A stretch of DNA of 64,000 nt, taken from contig NZ_JBBKTT010000001.1 in NCBI RefSeq assembly GCF_037892425.1, forward strand, positions 930,001 to 994,000. Reading direction: 5' to 3'. Below the pieces are notes generated by a model. It was not told the origin of the DNA. It was given only the letters and a program-made list of their open reading frames with translations, and did no database searches. Each line of letters opens with the position of its first letter. Positions within the stretch are counted from its first letter, which is position 1. A program made the translations under genes and the position numbers. The stretch is from Lacibacter sp. H375. Its GTDB lineage: Bacteria > Bacteroidota > Bacteroidia > Chitinophagales > Chitinophagaceae. Positions 34,301 through 43,302 of this stretch are shown here, in pieces.

Positions 34301-35043
34301 ACAACCCTGCGGATGATATTATCGAACTGATCGAACTGCATGCAGCAGATGGCATTCACAACTGTTTCAGATTAGGCGTTGATGTCAACAGCCTGCATAA
34401 CAACCAACCTCTCATTTATGAACTGCTGAGTGAGTACACCCGCTCTCCCCGTTTCAAAGATTGTGTAAAAGCATTTGTTGATGCTGGTTTGCGGTTCGAC
34501 GACAGAGCTTTACTTGCGGTGTTGTTGAATGATGCAACAATGCTGGAAGATGAACTAAAAATAGATCCATCGATTCCTTCAAAACGAATTTCATTCCGTG
34601 CAGCTTACACTCCGCTTGAAGATGTTACGCTGTTACATGTATGCGCAGAATTTAATCATGTGGCCTGTGCTGAAGTGTTGGTAAAACATGGAGCCGATGT
34701 AAATGCAGCAGCAGGTGTGGATGAATATGGCTTTGGGGCGCAAACACCCATCTTTCACACGGTGAATCAGAACAATCATCAATCAAAAGAGATGATGCAT
34801 TTTCTGTTAGAGCATGGGGCAAGGCTGGATATAACGGTGAAAGGAATTATTTGGGGAAAAGGTTATCCGTGGGAAACATTGATGCCCTCAGTCAACACAA
34901 TCAGTTATGCAATGATGGGGTTATTGCCGCAGGTGCACCGGAATGAAAAAACCATTCATGAAGTGGTGTCGCTTTTGTTGAAGCATCAGTACAATATAGA
35001 TTATACGTCTGGTAATGTTCCAAACAAATATCTTAATTCCTGA
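34297..35043 (+). CDS. ankyrin-repeat protein
   Basis: A 248-aa cytoplasmic protein (no signal) with degenerate repeats at the N-terminus and clear ones at about 100-185: 'DVTLLHVCAEFNHVACAEVL' followed by VKHGADVN, then 'TPIFHTVNQNNHQSKEMMHF' followed by LLEHGARLD. It starts with ATGA overlapping the VOC stop, so they are coupled. A protein-binding role is likely; the partner is unknown. Confidence 0.85.
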   Translation: MNNPADDIIELIELHAADGIHNCFRLGVDVNSLHNNQPLIYELLSEYTRSPRFKDCVKAFVDAGLRFDDRALLAVLLNDATMLEDELKIDPSIPSKRISFRAAYTPLEDVTLLHVCAEFNHVACAEVLVKHGADVNAAAGVDEYGFGAQTPIFHTVNQNNHQSKEMMHFLLEHGARLDITVKGIIWGKGYPWETLMPSVNTISYAMMGLLPQVHRNEKTIHEVVSLLLKHQYNIDYTSGNVPNKYLNS

Positions 35044-35155
35044 TAGTAAAAAAAGAATGATCACTTCTTGTTCAACCACCGCTTGTCATAAATGCCTTTT
35101 CTGTTTGCAGATACAGTTTTAACTTCTAACAATTCTTCACACAAAAATTTGTGTT

Positions 35156-36034
35156 ATGAACCGACTTATCATCATCCTCATCGCATCATTGTTTCTTTCA
35201 ACAGAAACAAAAGCAAAAGAACCACCAATGCTGATTACAGCAGAGTGGCTCAACGATAATATCAACAATCCTGAATTTGTTTTGCTGCAAGTGAATTTTC
35301 TCCGGTTCGATTATGAAAAAGAACATATCAAAGGGGCCCGTTTGTTATGGCCCGATTGGCTGGCAGCAAATTCGCCTGATGGAAATTTCAATCCACCCGA
35401 TCCAAAAGAAGCAACAAAGGTATTACAACAGCTTGGCGTCAATAAAAATTCAAGAGTCATTCTTTATCATACCAAAGGAGATGTAACTGTCACTGCACGC
35501 ATGTTTGTTACATTGGAATACCTCGGCTTAACAGGAAGAGTACATTATCTGAATGGCGGCTTAGAAGCATGGAAGAAAGCAGGCTATCCGGTAACAAGTG
35601 AATTGCCTGTAGTGAAGAAAGGTGATTTTGTTGCAAGCGTCAACACTGTTTTGGTTGATAAAGATTATGTGTTAAGATCACTGCAATCACCATTGGCAGT
35701 TGTGGTTGATGCACGAATGAAACGTTTTTATGATGGCGACCCGACAGGTAATCCAAGAGACGGACATATCACCGGCGCTAAAAATATTCCTTATCCTGAT
35801 CTGCTTGATTCAAGTTTTCAATTCAAACATATCGATCAACTAACCGGTTATTTTCAACCCGTAGTGCCCGATAAGAAAACAGAAATTGTGACCTATTGTT
35901 TCATTGGACAAACAGCAAGTGTTGTTTACATGGCTGGCAGGTTCTTAGGTTATAATGTGAAAGTTTATGACGGTTCTATGCAGGAATGGAGTCGCAAAGA
36001 ATATTTGCCGATGGAAAAAACAAAGAAGGATTAA
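35156..36034 (+). CDS. exported two-domain sulfurtransferase (rhodanese)
   Basis: A 292-aa protein with a signal peptide (cleavage near TKA) and two rhodanese domains (about 22-140, inactive; 165-285, active). The C-terminal domain carries 'VVVDARMKRFYDGDP', 'GHITGAKNIPYPDLLDS' and the catalytic loop 'TYCFIGQTAS' with its Cys. The overall layout is that of thiosulfate/3-mercaptopyruvate sulfurtransferases. It would transfer sulfane sulphur in the periplasm. The exported DinB gene follows 34 nt downstream. Confidence 0.9.
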   Translation: MNRLIIILIASLFLSTETKAKEPPMLITAEWLNDNINNPEFVLLQVNFLRFDYEKEHIKGARLLWPDWLAANSPDGNFNPPDPKEATKVLQQLGVNKNSRVILYHTKGDVTVTARMFVTLEYLGLTGRVHYLNGGLEAWKKAGYPVTSELPVVKKGDFVASVNTVLVDKDYVLRSLQSPLAVVVDARMKRFYDGDPTGNPRDGHITGAKNIPYPDLLDSSFQFKHIDQLTGYFQPVVPDKKTEIVTYCFIGQTASVVYMAGRFLGYNVKVYDGSMQEWSRKEYLPMEKTKKD

Positions 36035-36068
36035 CAATTTACAATACACTAAAACTAAATTGAACAAA

Positions 36069-36602
36069 ATGAGAAAACAATTACTGATGCTTGTTGTAAT
36101 TCTGCTTGCAGCTTTTACCACTAAAGCACAACTGGCCGATTCCATCAAAGCGTATTACATTAAAGATTGGGAACGTGCAAAAGCATATACCAAAGAATAC
36201 CTGGATGCAATGCCGAAAGACAAATACAGTTTCAGGGCGCAAGACAGCATCCGCACATTTGCACAACAAATGCTGCATCTGTCTCAAGGCATTGTTGGTT
36301 TTATTGCAAACGGCACCGGTGCCCAACGTATTTCATTCGGACAAAACCTGGAACAACGTGCAACAGCACAATCAGCTGACTCAGTAATACATTTTGTAAC
36401 GACGAGTTATGATTATGCCATTGAAAGCATCCGTAATATGGATGTAAGTAAGTTAACCGAAACAGCCGGCAGAGGTAATTTTATGTTTTCACGATTGGTT
36501 TGGTTAAATAAAGCATTTGAACATCAAACACACCATCGCGGACAAACCACTATCTATATCCGTTTGGTGGGTATTAAACCACCGAATGAAAAATTATTCT
36601 AA
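36069..36602 (+). CDS. exported DinB-like protein
   Basis: The 177-aa protein starts at MRKQLLMLVV with a signal peptide (cleavage near TKA-Q); the longer frame lies inside the rhodanese gene. The mature part is a four-helix DinB domain, with 'MLHLSQGIVGFIANGTGAQR' and the C-terminal metal-ligand region 'EHQTHHRGQTTIYIRLVGIK'. Export is uncommon for DinB proteins. It is followed by a strong terminator at 36626-36657. Confidence 0.85.
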   Translation: MRKQLLMLVVILLAAFTTKAQLADSIKAYYIKDWERAKAYTKEYLDAMPKDKYSFRAQDSIRTFAQQMLHLSQGIVGFIANGTGAQRISFGQNLEQRATAQSADSVIHFVTTSYDYAIESIRNMDVSKLTETAGRGNFMFSRLVWLNKAFEHQTHHRGQTTIYIRLVGIKPPNEKLF

Positions 36603-36625
36603 CGGCTAAGTTGATTTATCAAAGG

Positions 36626-36657
36626 AAAAGTTGATCATACACATGGTCAACTTTTTT
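36626..36657 (+). terminator. rho-independent terminator
   Basis: An 11-bp stem AAAAGTTGATC (36626-36636) pairs with GGTCAACTTTT (36645-36655) including one G-U pair, then T residues. It ends the transcript of the sulfurtransferase/DinB genes. Confidence 0.7.
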
Positions 36658-36692
36658 GTTACCTTTCTTATCCATTTTCAAAACCAACTGTT

Positions 36693-39600
36693 ATGCGTAA
36701 ACGTAAACTTCTCAGCAGTCTGTTACTGCTCACCATCTGCATTGCTGTAACCGCACAAAAGAAAGCAACAACTCCGGCAAAGGAAGAACCAAAAGATGTA
36801 TTCAACAGCGGATTGCTGAGTGGTCTGCAGTTCAGAAGTGTTGGGCCTGCCATTACATCGGGTCGTATTGCTGATATTGCTGTGAACCCAAAAAACCACA
36901 GTGAGTATTATGTTGCAGCAGCTGCAGGTGGTGTTTGGAAAACAACAAATGCAGGCGTTACCTACACGCCTATTTTTGATGGCGAAGGTTCATTTGCCAT
37001 CGGCTGTTTGGCGATTGACCCAACCAATACAAATGTTGTATGGGTAGGCAGTGGTGAAAATAATAATCAACGTGTGGTGGGTTATGGCGATGGTTTGTAC
37101 AAATCAGAAGATGGTGGAAAGAGCTTCAAGAACGTTGGTTTAAAAAATTCAGAACATATCGGTCGTATTGCGATCGATCCAACAAATGGTGATATTGTTT
37201 ATGTAGCAGCTTACGGCCCGGTTTGGAACAGCGGTGGCGAACGTGGTATTTACAAAACAACTGATGGCGGTAAAACATGGAAACAGGTGTTGAATGTAAG
37301 TGAGCATACAGGCTTTAATGAAGTGATGGTTGATCCACGTCATCCAAACATTGTTTATGCTGCAGCGCATCAACGTCAGCGGAAAGTGTTTACCTATATT
37401 GGTGGCGGTCCTGAATCTGCATTGTACAAAAGTGTTGATGGCGGCGCAACCTGGAACAAGATGATGAATGGATTACCCGGCGGTGAACTTGGAAGAATCG
37501 GTTTGAATTATTCACCTGTTAATCCTGATGTATTGTATTGTGTTGTGGAAGCTACAGAAGGAAAAGGTGGCGTGTTTAAAAGTACTGATCGTGGTGCAAG
37601 CTGGGAAAAACAAAGCAGCTATTCAACTTCGGGCAACTATTATCAGAAAATATATTGCGATCCCAAAGACATCAACAAAGTATTTGTCATCAACGTTTAC
37701 TTCGGAGTAAGTAAAGACGGCGGAAAGAATTTTTCAATCCTCGGTGAAAAGAATAAACACATTGACAACCATGTGATCTGGATCAATCCAAAAAACACAG
37801 AACATTATTTGGTTGGTTGCGATGGTGGTGTGTATGAAAGTTTTGATAGTGGTGAGAACTGGAATTTTAAAGCCAATCTTCCGGTAACACAGTTTTACAA
37901 AGTAGCAACTGATAATGCATTTCCGTTTTATCATATTCACGGTGGCACACAGGATAACTTTAGTTTGGGTGGACCATCACGCACTTTAAGTGCTAATGGT
38001 ATTTTTAATTCTGATTGGTATTTTACAAGTCTTGGTGATGGCTACGAATCACAGATCGATCAAAGCAATCCTGATATTGTTTACTCACAAGCGCAGTATG
38101 GTGCATTAACACGGTACGATAAAAAGAGTGGTGAATATTTGTTTATTCAGCCACAGGAACCGGAAGGTGAAGCTTATCGCTGGAATTGGGATGCACCGCT
38201 CGTAATTTCAAAATATGATAACAAACGTCTTTATCATGGAGCTAATAAAGTTTTCAGAACAGATGACCGTGGCAGTACATGGAAAGTGATCAGTCCTGAT
38301 TTAACAAGACAGATCGATCGTAACAAATTGTCGGTGATGGGTAAAGTGTGGAGCATGGATGCCGTTGCAAAAAATGGTTCAACAGATATTTATGGCAATA
38401 TCACTACCATTGCCGAATCAAAATTTGATGAGAATACGATCTATGTTGGTACTGATGATGGTTTGATACAGGTTACAACTGATGGCGGCAACAACTGGAT
38501 GAAGGTTGATAATATTGCCGGTGTGCCTGAACGTACGTATGTGAATCACATCATCACTTCGCAGCACGATAAGAATGTGGCGTATGTCACCTTCAATCAT
38601 CATCGTTATGGCGATTTTCATCCGTATGTTTATAAAACAAGTGATGGCGGTAAAACATGGAAAGCCATTACCAATAATTTACCGGAGAGAGGAACATCTT
38701 ATACCATTGCTGAAGATCATGTAAACAAAGACTTACTGTTTGTAGGTACTGAGTTTGGTTTGTTTGTAAGTATTGATGGTGGCGCCAAATGGGTGCAGAT
38801 GAAAGCAGGTTTACCAACCATTGCGGTGAAGGATCTGGAAATTCAAAAGAGAGAGAACGATCTCATTCTTGCAACTTTCGGTCGTGGGTTTTATGTGCTG
38901 GATGATTATACACCGTTACGCCATTTGAAAAAAGAAGACCTCGATAAACAGGCAGTGATCTTTCCTGTAAAAGATGCGTGGATGTTTATCCAATCGCAAC
39001 CATTGGGTGTAAGAGGCAAAGGTTTCCAGGGCGAAAGTTTCTTTACCACACCTAATCCTAAAGTTGGTGCAGTGTTTACGTATTATCTGAAAGATGATAT
39101 TAAAACGATCAAAGAAAAACGCAGAGCAGCTGAAGCAGAAAAGATAAAGAAAGGTGAAGCTCCAACATATCCATCGCCTGATTCACTTCGTTTGGAAGAT
39201 GAACAGCCTGCGCCGCATTTGTTATTTACTGTTACCGATGAAGCAGGTAATGTTGTCCGTAGATTAAAAGCGCCAGCGAAAAAAGGATTGAAACGTATTG
39301 TATGGGATTTCCGTACTTCTCCGTTTGGCCCGATCGACTTTACACCGTTTGATGAATCATTTGCATTCAGTTCGCCTGACCAAGGATATTTTGCTTTGCC
39401 CGGTACCTATAAAGTTTCACTCAGCAAATTTGAAGATGGTGTGTATACCGAGTTAGCGTCGGCACAAACATTCAAGGCAATGACCTTGAACACAGCTACA
39501 CTTCCTGCAACTGATAAAAAAGCATTGGATGATTTCAGTAAAAAAATTGCTGAGCTGAGTCGTGTTGTTGCTGCAACTGATCAATACCGTGGTGAGTTGG

Positions 39601-39986
39601 TGAATAAAGTGCGATACCTGAAACAAGCAATCATTGAAACACCTAAGCAATCACTCGACCTCTCAAAAGCATTACAGGATGTTGAAAAGCGATTGAATGC
39701 TGTGAACCGCCAACTGAATGGCGATGCATCAGTAGCCAGAAGAGAGTTTGAAACAACACCATCTATCAACGGACGTATTGGTTATGTTATTGGCTCGTTG
39801 TGGAATACAACTGCTGCACCAACACAAACGCAACTCAACTCTTATCAAATTGCTGCGAAGCAATTCACACCTGTTTACAATGAGATCAAAGCAATTGCAA
39901 CAGAAGTAAAACGATTGGAAGATATTTTAGAAAAGAATGGTGCGCCTTATACACCGGGAAGAATGCCTGAGTGGAAAGGGTTGTGA
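36693..39986 (+). CDS. exported Asp-box (BNR/sortilin-like) beta-propeller protein
   Basis: A 1097-aa protein with signal peptide (cleavage near VTA-Q). Residues about 45-740 form one or two propellers with about ten Asp boxes of type 'YKTTDGGKTWK' (for example YKSEDGGKSF, YKSVDGGATW, FKSTDRGASW, FRTDDRGSTW, VTTDGGNNW). The C-terminal 350 residues have Ig-like 'LLFTVTDEAGNVVRRLKAP' and helical parts. Such proteins are often named 'glycosyl hydrolase' in Bacteroidota, but no catalytic site is evident. Related proteins include YCF48/sortilin-like binding propellers. Its TGA is the first part of a 26-bp inverted repeat. Confidence 0.88.
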   Translation: MRKRKLLSSLLLLTICIAVTAQKKATTPAKEEPKDVFNSGLLSGLQFRSVGPAITSGRIADIAVNPKNHSEYYVAAAAGGVWKTTNAGVTYTPIFDGEGSFAIGCLAIDPTNTNVVWVGSGENNNQRVVGYGDGLYKSEDGGKSFKNVGLKNSEHIGRIAIDPTNGDIVYVAAYGPVWNSGGERGIYKTTDGGKTWKQVLNVSEHTGFNEVMVDPRHPNIVYAAAHQRQRKVFTYIGGGPESALYKSVDGGATWNKMMNGLPGGELGRIGLNYSPVNPDVLYCVVEATEGKGGVFKSTDRGASWEKQSSYSTSGNYYQKIYCDPKDINKVFVINVYFGVSKDGGKNFSILGEKNKHIDNHVIWINPKNTEHYLVGCDGGVYESFDSGENWNFKANLPVTQFYKVATDNAFPFYHIHGGTQDNFSLGGPSRTLSANGIFNSDWYFTSLGDGYESQIDQSNPDIVYSQAQYGALTRYDKKSGEYLFIQPQEPEGEAYRWNWDAPLVISKYDNKRLYHGANKVFRTDDRGSTWKVISPDLTRQIDRNKLSVMGKVWSMDAVAKNGSTDIYGNITTIAESKFDENTIYVGTDDGLIQVTTDGGNNWMKVDNIAGVPERTYVNHIITSQHDKNVAYVTFNHHRYGDFHPYVYKTSDGGKTWKAITNNLPERGTSYTIAEDHVNKDLLFVGTEFGLFVSIDGGAKWVQMKAGLPTIAVKDLEIQKRENDLILATFGRGFYVLDDYTPLRHLKKEDLDKQAVIFPVKDAWMFIQSQPLGVRGKGFQGESFFTTPNPKVGAVFTYYLKDDIKTIKEKRRAAEAEKIKKGEAPTYPSPDSLRLEDEQPAPHLLFTVTDEAGNVVRRLKAPAKKGLKRIVWDFRTSPFGPIDFTPFDESFAFSSPDQGYFALPGTYKVSLSKFEDGVYTELASAQTFKAMTLNTATLPATDKKALDDFSKKIAELSRVVAATDQYRGELVNKVRYLKQAIIETPKQSLDLSKALQDVEKRLNAVNRQLNGDASVARREFETTPSINGRIGYVIGSLWNTTAAPTQTQLNSYQIAAKQFTPVYNEIKAIATEVKRLEDILEKNGAPYTPGRMPEWKGL

Positions 39987-40009
39987 TAGATTCGCAGATG
40001 ACACAGATT
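39984..40009. repeat. left arm of split palindrome
   Basis: The 26-nt sequence starting TGATAGATTCGCAGATGACA recurs inverted at 40510-40535 with 24 of 26 matches. It begins with the stop codon of the Asp-box gene and is followed by similar words (TTTACAGATAAGCACAGATT). With the right arm it brackets a 500-bp segment. Confidence 0.75.
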
Positions 40010-40043
40010 TTACAGATAAGCACAGATTAATACACATTACAGA

Positions 40044-40067
40044 GCCTCCATTCAAAGGAGGTTTTTG
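40044..40067 (+). terminator. rho-independent terminator
   Basis: CCTCC (40045-40049) pairs with GGAGG (40057-40061), extended by a G-U pair, followed by TTTTTG. It lies inside the split palindrome and ends transcription from the Asp-box gene before the 120-aa ORF. Confidence 0.6.
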
Positions 40068-40107
40068 TAATTAAAAACAGTACGGCATTATCTTCATCAA
40101 TTTTATT

Positions 40108-40470
40108 ATGATGCAAAGTGGTAGAAAGAATATCAAAAACTTTTCCCTCATTGGGAAATGGAAGAATGTCACAAAGTCAAATGACAAATCATCGTTTGAG
40201 TTATTTTTTTATGACAATAAAAAAGTTGTTATTAGACTAACACCCGGCAATGAATTTCTGTACAATTATTCCATTGAAAACAAGGTTGATTATTCTATCC
40301 TTCGTTTTGAAAATGAAGTAACCGGCGAAATTGGATTGTTGGTCATTCTATTTAAAATGGAAGATACAAACACCTTAAAAGTACAAGTAATAGATAAAAA
40401 CGATATTCCTGAATGGGACAATAACGCCTCGGAAATAAATATTGGGTTCTTAAAAAGAAGAAAAGATTAA
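40108..40470 (+). CDS. hypothetical 120-aa protein inside split palindrome
   Basis: A soluble 120-aa protein without signal peptide. 'FSLIGKWKNVTKS', 'SSFELFFYDNKKVVIRLTPG' and 'NTLKVQVIDKNDIPEW' give a strand-rich, lipocalin-like pattern ('GKW' start) but no named family is recognised. It looks more AT-rich than its neighbours. It is enclosed by the two arms of a 26-bp inverted repeat, as if it had entered an intergenic palindrome. Confidence 0.65.
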   Translation: MMQSGRKNIKNFSLIGKWKNVTKSNDKSSFELFFYDNKKVVIRLTPGNEFLYNYSIENKVDYSILRFENEVTGEIGLLVILFKMEDTNTLKVQVIDKNDIPEWDNNASEINIGFLKRRKD

Positions 40471-40509
40471 ACTCCTGTTTCTTAAAATAAAATCATTGCC
40501 AATCTTTTC

Positions 40510-40535
40510 AATCCGTGTCATCTGTGAATCTATCA
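40510..40535. repeat. right arm of split palindrome
   Basis: Inverted copy (24/26) of the arm at 39984-40009. It ends 1 nt before the stop codon of the convergent bestrophin-like gene, so the two arms together mark the stop-to-stop borders of the convergent gap. Confidence 0.75.
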
Positions 40536-40536
40536 T

Positions 40537-41553
40537 CTACATCAATATCCCTTTCACCGGTTCAATACGTGCAGGTAATTCTTTTTCGCCCAGCATTTCA
40601 CGAAGTTCAATTTCAATATTTCGGCAAATAGCTGTCATTGGAATATCATTGATCCCATTATCGAATGGATTTTCACTTGCATCACCTATCTGCTCCATCA
40701 CAGCAAACACCCAAGCGATCAACATAGTGAAAGGAATAACCATCCAGTTAATGTCGGCATTCAGTTTTGCCAGTTCACCAATCAGTGAAAAAGGAAGCAG
40801 TGTAATGAAGATGAATACAAACACTGTACTGAAACTTGCATACTGTCGGGGGAAAGGGAAACTTTTGATACGCTCCGATGCGCCTTGTTGATTGTAAAAT
40901 TCAAAAACCAGTTTTCCCATATCGCTGTGTTCAAACTCATCGAGCCATCCTTTATTTTTAAGGTGGATCAATTCTTCGTTCTGGCGTTTCATTAATGCAG
41001 ATGCAACATTTGGTTTACGTTCCAATTCTTTTATTTCAGTTGCATTTAAAAACTTTGTCATCACTTCGGCGGCCTGGTCTTCAAATTTCTCATCACCAAA
41101 TACATCCCGTACAACCTGCAGCTTGGGAGAAGACACATACCATGATTCATGAAAAACTGGTTTACGACGCAATTGCAAACGAAGCATATTCAACCAGGCA
41201 ATATGCCTGTACATTAATTCTTTTTTCACAGCAGTTGCTTCTTCGGGTGAATCAGCTCTTGAAGCAACTACGTCTGCTACCATTGCACCCCACATGCGGC
41301 TTGCATTGGTAATACTTCCCCAAATCCTTCTTGCCTCCCACAAACGATCATAGGCAGAGTTATTTTTAAAGCCAACATAAAATGCAACAGCAGTACCAAT
41401 GGTTGCTACAGGTAAAAACGGAATGGCAATTGATTTAATGCCTAAAAAATCATGCGCAACAAATACAAGTCCACTGATCACAAAACACACTGCCTGTAAG
41501 CGCCAGGCAAATTGAATGATCATTTTTGGATTGATGATCCGGTTGGTGAGCAT
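40537..41553 (-). CDS. bestrophin-family (UPF0187) channel-like protein
   Basis: A 338-aa membrane protein from the ATG at 41553 (MLTNRIINPK). The longer frame to 41616 runs back into the upstream gene's terminator hairpin, so it is unlikely. Helices at about 10-60 and 235-290, 'FYVGFKNNSAYDRLWEARRI' followed by WG, and 'LLPFSLIGELA' match prokaryotic bestrophins, which are pentameric channels conducting cations in the Klebsiella homologue. It probably acts in the inner membrane. Confidence 0.88.
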   Translation of the reverse strand: MLTNRIINPKMIIQFAWRLQAVCFVISGLVFVAHDFLGIKSIAIPFLPVATIGTAVAFYVGFKNNSAYDRLWEARRIWGSITNASRMWGAMVADVVASRADSPEEATAVKKELMYRHIAWLNMLRLQLRRKPVFHESWYVSSPKLQVVRDVFGDEKFEDQAAEVMTKFLNATEIKELERKPNVASALMKRQNEELIHLKNKGWLDEFEHSDMGKLVFEFYNQQGASERIKSFPFPRQYASFSTVFVFIFITLLPFSLIGELAKLNADINWMVIPFTMLIAWVFAVMEQIGDASENPFDNGINDIPMTAICRNIEIELREMLGEKELPARIEPVKGILM

Positions 41554-41582
41554 AAGCGATTGTTTGAATAATAAATCTACAT

Positions 41583-41610
41583 AAAAAAGCCCCTTGTAAA
41601 ACAAGAGGCT
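41583..41610 (-). terminator. rho-independent terminator after DUF1579 lipoprotein
   Basis: Stem AGCCCCTTGT (41588-41597) with ACAAGAGGCT (41601-41610), one mismatch and a 3-nt loop; read leftwards it is followed by a run of T. It lies just after the stop at 41632. Confidence 0.75.
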
Positions 41611-41631
41611 GTACATAAGGCTAATGGTTGA

Positions 41632-42285
41632 CTATTTTTTTACACGCTTAAATTTTGCTTCCATAAATTTTACTTCTTTACCATCAGGTCCGTCACCATA
41701 CATTGTCAATACATAATTATCATCATCAATAAACTTTTGTTCCTGCCGAACCTTTGAATCCTTACCCGTTGTCGGATCAGTTTGTGTGCCGTTCAGGTTC
41801 ATGGTTTTTGTTGCGGCATCGTATTGGCCTGTCATGATCATAAGACCTGAGCCAAGATTATCGATCCACGAAAGAGCAAATTGTTTCTTGGCATTGTCAT
41901 AGGCCATTATACTTTTCCCGGTGAAAGGCATGCCCATCATGGTGCCAGAAAGATTTCCTTCCTGGTACAATCCATTCATCACCATCTTTACTACTTCTGT
42001 TGCTTTTGATGTTGATGGTTCAGCTCCGGGCATAAACGAGGTTACTTCAGCATCCCATGTTCCTGCATGACTCGCCATCCATTTGTGCATTTCACCCGGC
42101 GTCATGAAATTTTCCCAGGCTTTCGCCATTGCAGCAGAATCCATTGGTGGAGCGGGAGGCTCCGTACTTGTTGCTGTTTTGTCTGTTGCTGTTGTGTCTG
42201 TTTTAGTTGTTTCTGTTTTGGTTTCGTTGTTGCATGAAGTAAAAACGAAACCGGCAAGAGAGAGAATAAGAGCAATTCGTTTCAT
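41632..42285 (-). CDS. DUF1579 lipoprotein
   Basis: The 217-aa protein starts at MKRIALILSL with lipobox 'AGFVFTSC' (Cys about 18), then a Thr-rich linker of about 30 residues ('ETTKTDTTATDKTATS'). The DUF1579 domain follows: 'WMASHAGTWDAEVTSFMPG', 'MNGLYQEGNLSGTMMGMPFT' followed by GKS, 'FALSWIDNLGSGLMIMTG'. It is probably anchored to the outer membrane. Function unknown. The longer frame to 42336 has no signal-like start. Confidence 0.88.
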   Translation of the reverse strand: MKRIALILSLAGFVFTSCNNETKTETTKTDTTATDKTATSTEPPAPPMDSAAMAKAWENFMTPGEMHKWMASHAGTWDAEVTSFMPGAEPSTSKATEVVKMVMNGLYQEGNLSGTMMGMPFTGKSIMAYDNAKKQFALSWIDNLGSGLMIMTGQYDAATKTMNLNGTQTDPTTGKDSKVRQEQKFIDDDNYVLTMYGDGPDGKEVKFMEAKFKRVKK

Positions 42286-42375
42286 GTATTTAGTTTTAAG
42301 GAAGAAGAAGTTACTGTATTCTTTCTCCTTTCGCAATAGTAAACCAGATGAAACAGGAAATTAAAAGGACGAAGA

Positions 42376-43290
42376 TCAACTCATGCCTGCAAATAAACGT
42401 TCTGCATCTGCTTTGTGAAAGAGTTGAGTACCTGCATTCATGGTAGCAGCGCTGCCACAAGCAACACCAAAAGCTACCACTTCTTTGAGCGAACGGTTTT
42501 GTTGTAACATATAGGTCATGCCTGCCACCATACTATCACCTGCACCAACTGTACTTTTCTTTTCAACTTTTGGTGCTGCAGCAAAATGTTTTTCATCGCT
42601 GCTTACCAGCCATGCGCCATCGGGGCCCATACTTACAGCGATCAATTCTGCATAACCATCATGAATAGCTTGCTGTGCTGCATTTGGCACTTCATCTTTC
42701 GCCAGTGTTTCCACATTCAGCATTTTACACAACTCACTAATATTTGGTTTTATGAGGTAAGCACCCTTGCCCTGCAATGCCTGTAAAGCCGGTCCGCTTG
42801 TATCAACAATGCAACGAGCGCCAACAGTTTTTGCATTCTTAACGATCAATCCATAAAAATAATCGGGCAAACCAGGAGGTAAGCTGCCGCTTGCAATAAC
42901 ATAAGAAGGAGAAAAACTACGGATATGGTCAACCAATGTAATGATCGTTTCTTCCTGTACAGCCCGACCGGGAAAGGTAAAACGGAATTGATTGTTGGTA
43001 GATGATTCAAGTACGATCCAGTTTTCTCTTGTTTCGACCTTTGAATCTACTGCATGAAATTCGATCTCTTCTTCTTTTAATAAGGAGCATAACATGGCAC
43101 CGTTATGGCCGCCTGACGGAAATAATGCAACTGATGCTGTTTCTAATTTCTTTAATGCCTTACTTACATTAATTCCTCCACCACCCGGTTCATTCACCAC
43201 TTCTGTGCAGCGGAGTTTGCTTTCAGGTTTCAATGTTTCAGCTACGGAACTTTTATCAATGCAAGGGTTGAGGGTTACAGTGAGGATCAT
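42376..43290 (-). CDS. 1-phosphofructokinase-family sugar kinase (PfkB)
   Basis: A 304-aa ribokinase-fold kinase: 'TVTLNPCIDKSS' at the start, 'EPGGGGINVSKALKKL' (substrate site) and 'KKSTVGAGDSMVAGMTYML' (catalytic GAGD). This is the LacC/FruK/PfkB branch, so the substrate is likely fructose-6-P, fructose-1-P or tagatose-6-P; sequence alone does not decide. It starts 12 nt after the DsbA-like gene and is probably co-transcribed. Confidence 0.92.
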   Translation of the reverse strand: MILTVTLNPCIDKSSVAETLKPESKLRCTEVVNEPGGGGINVSKALKKLETASVALFPSGGHNGAMLCSLLKEEEIEFHAVDSKVETRENWIVLESSTNNQFRFTFPGRAVQEETIITLVDHIRSFSPSYVIASGSLPPGLPDYFYGLIVKNAKTVGARCIVDTSGPALQALQGKGAYLIKPNISELCKMLNVETLAKDEVPNAAQQAIHDGYAELIAVSMGPDGAWLVSSDEKHFAAAPKVEKKSTVGAGDSMVAGMTYMLQQNRSLKEVVAFGVACGSAATMNAGTQLFHKADAERLFAGMS

Positions 43291-43302
43291 GTGGCACTTT
43301 AA

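Noticed and set aside
41554-41616. Longer N-terminus for the bestrophin-like protein
   Set aside because: These codons overlap the terminator hairpin of the upstream gene, so translation from there is unlikely.
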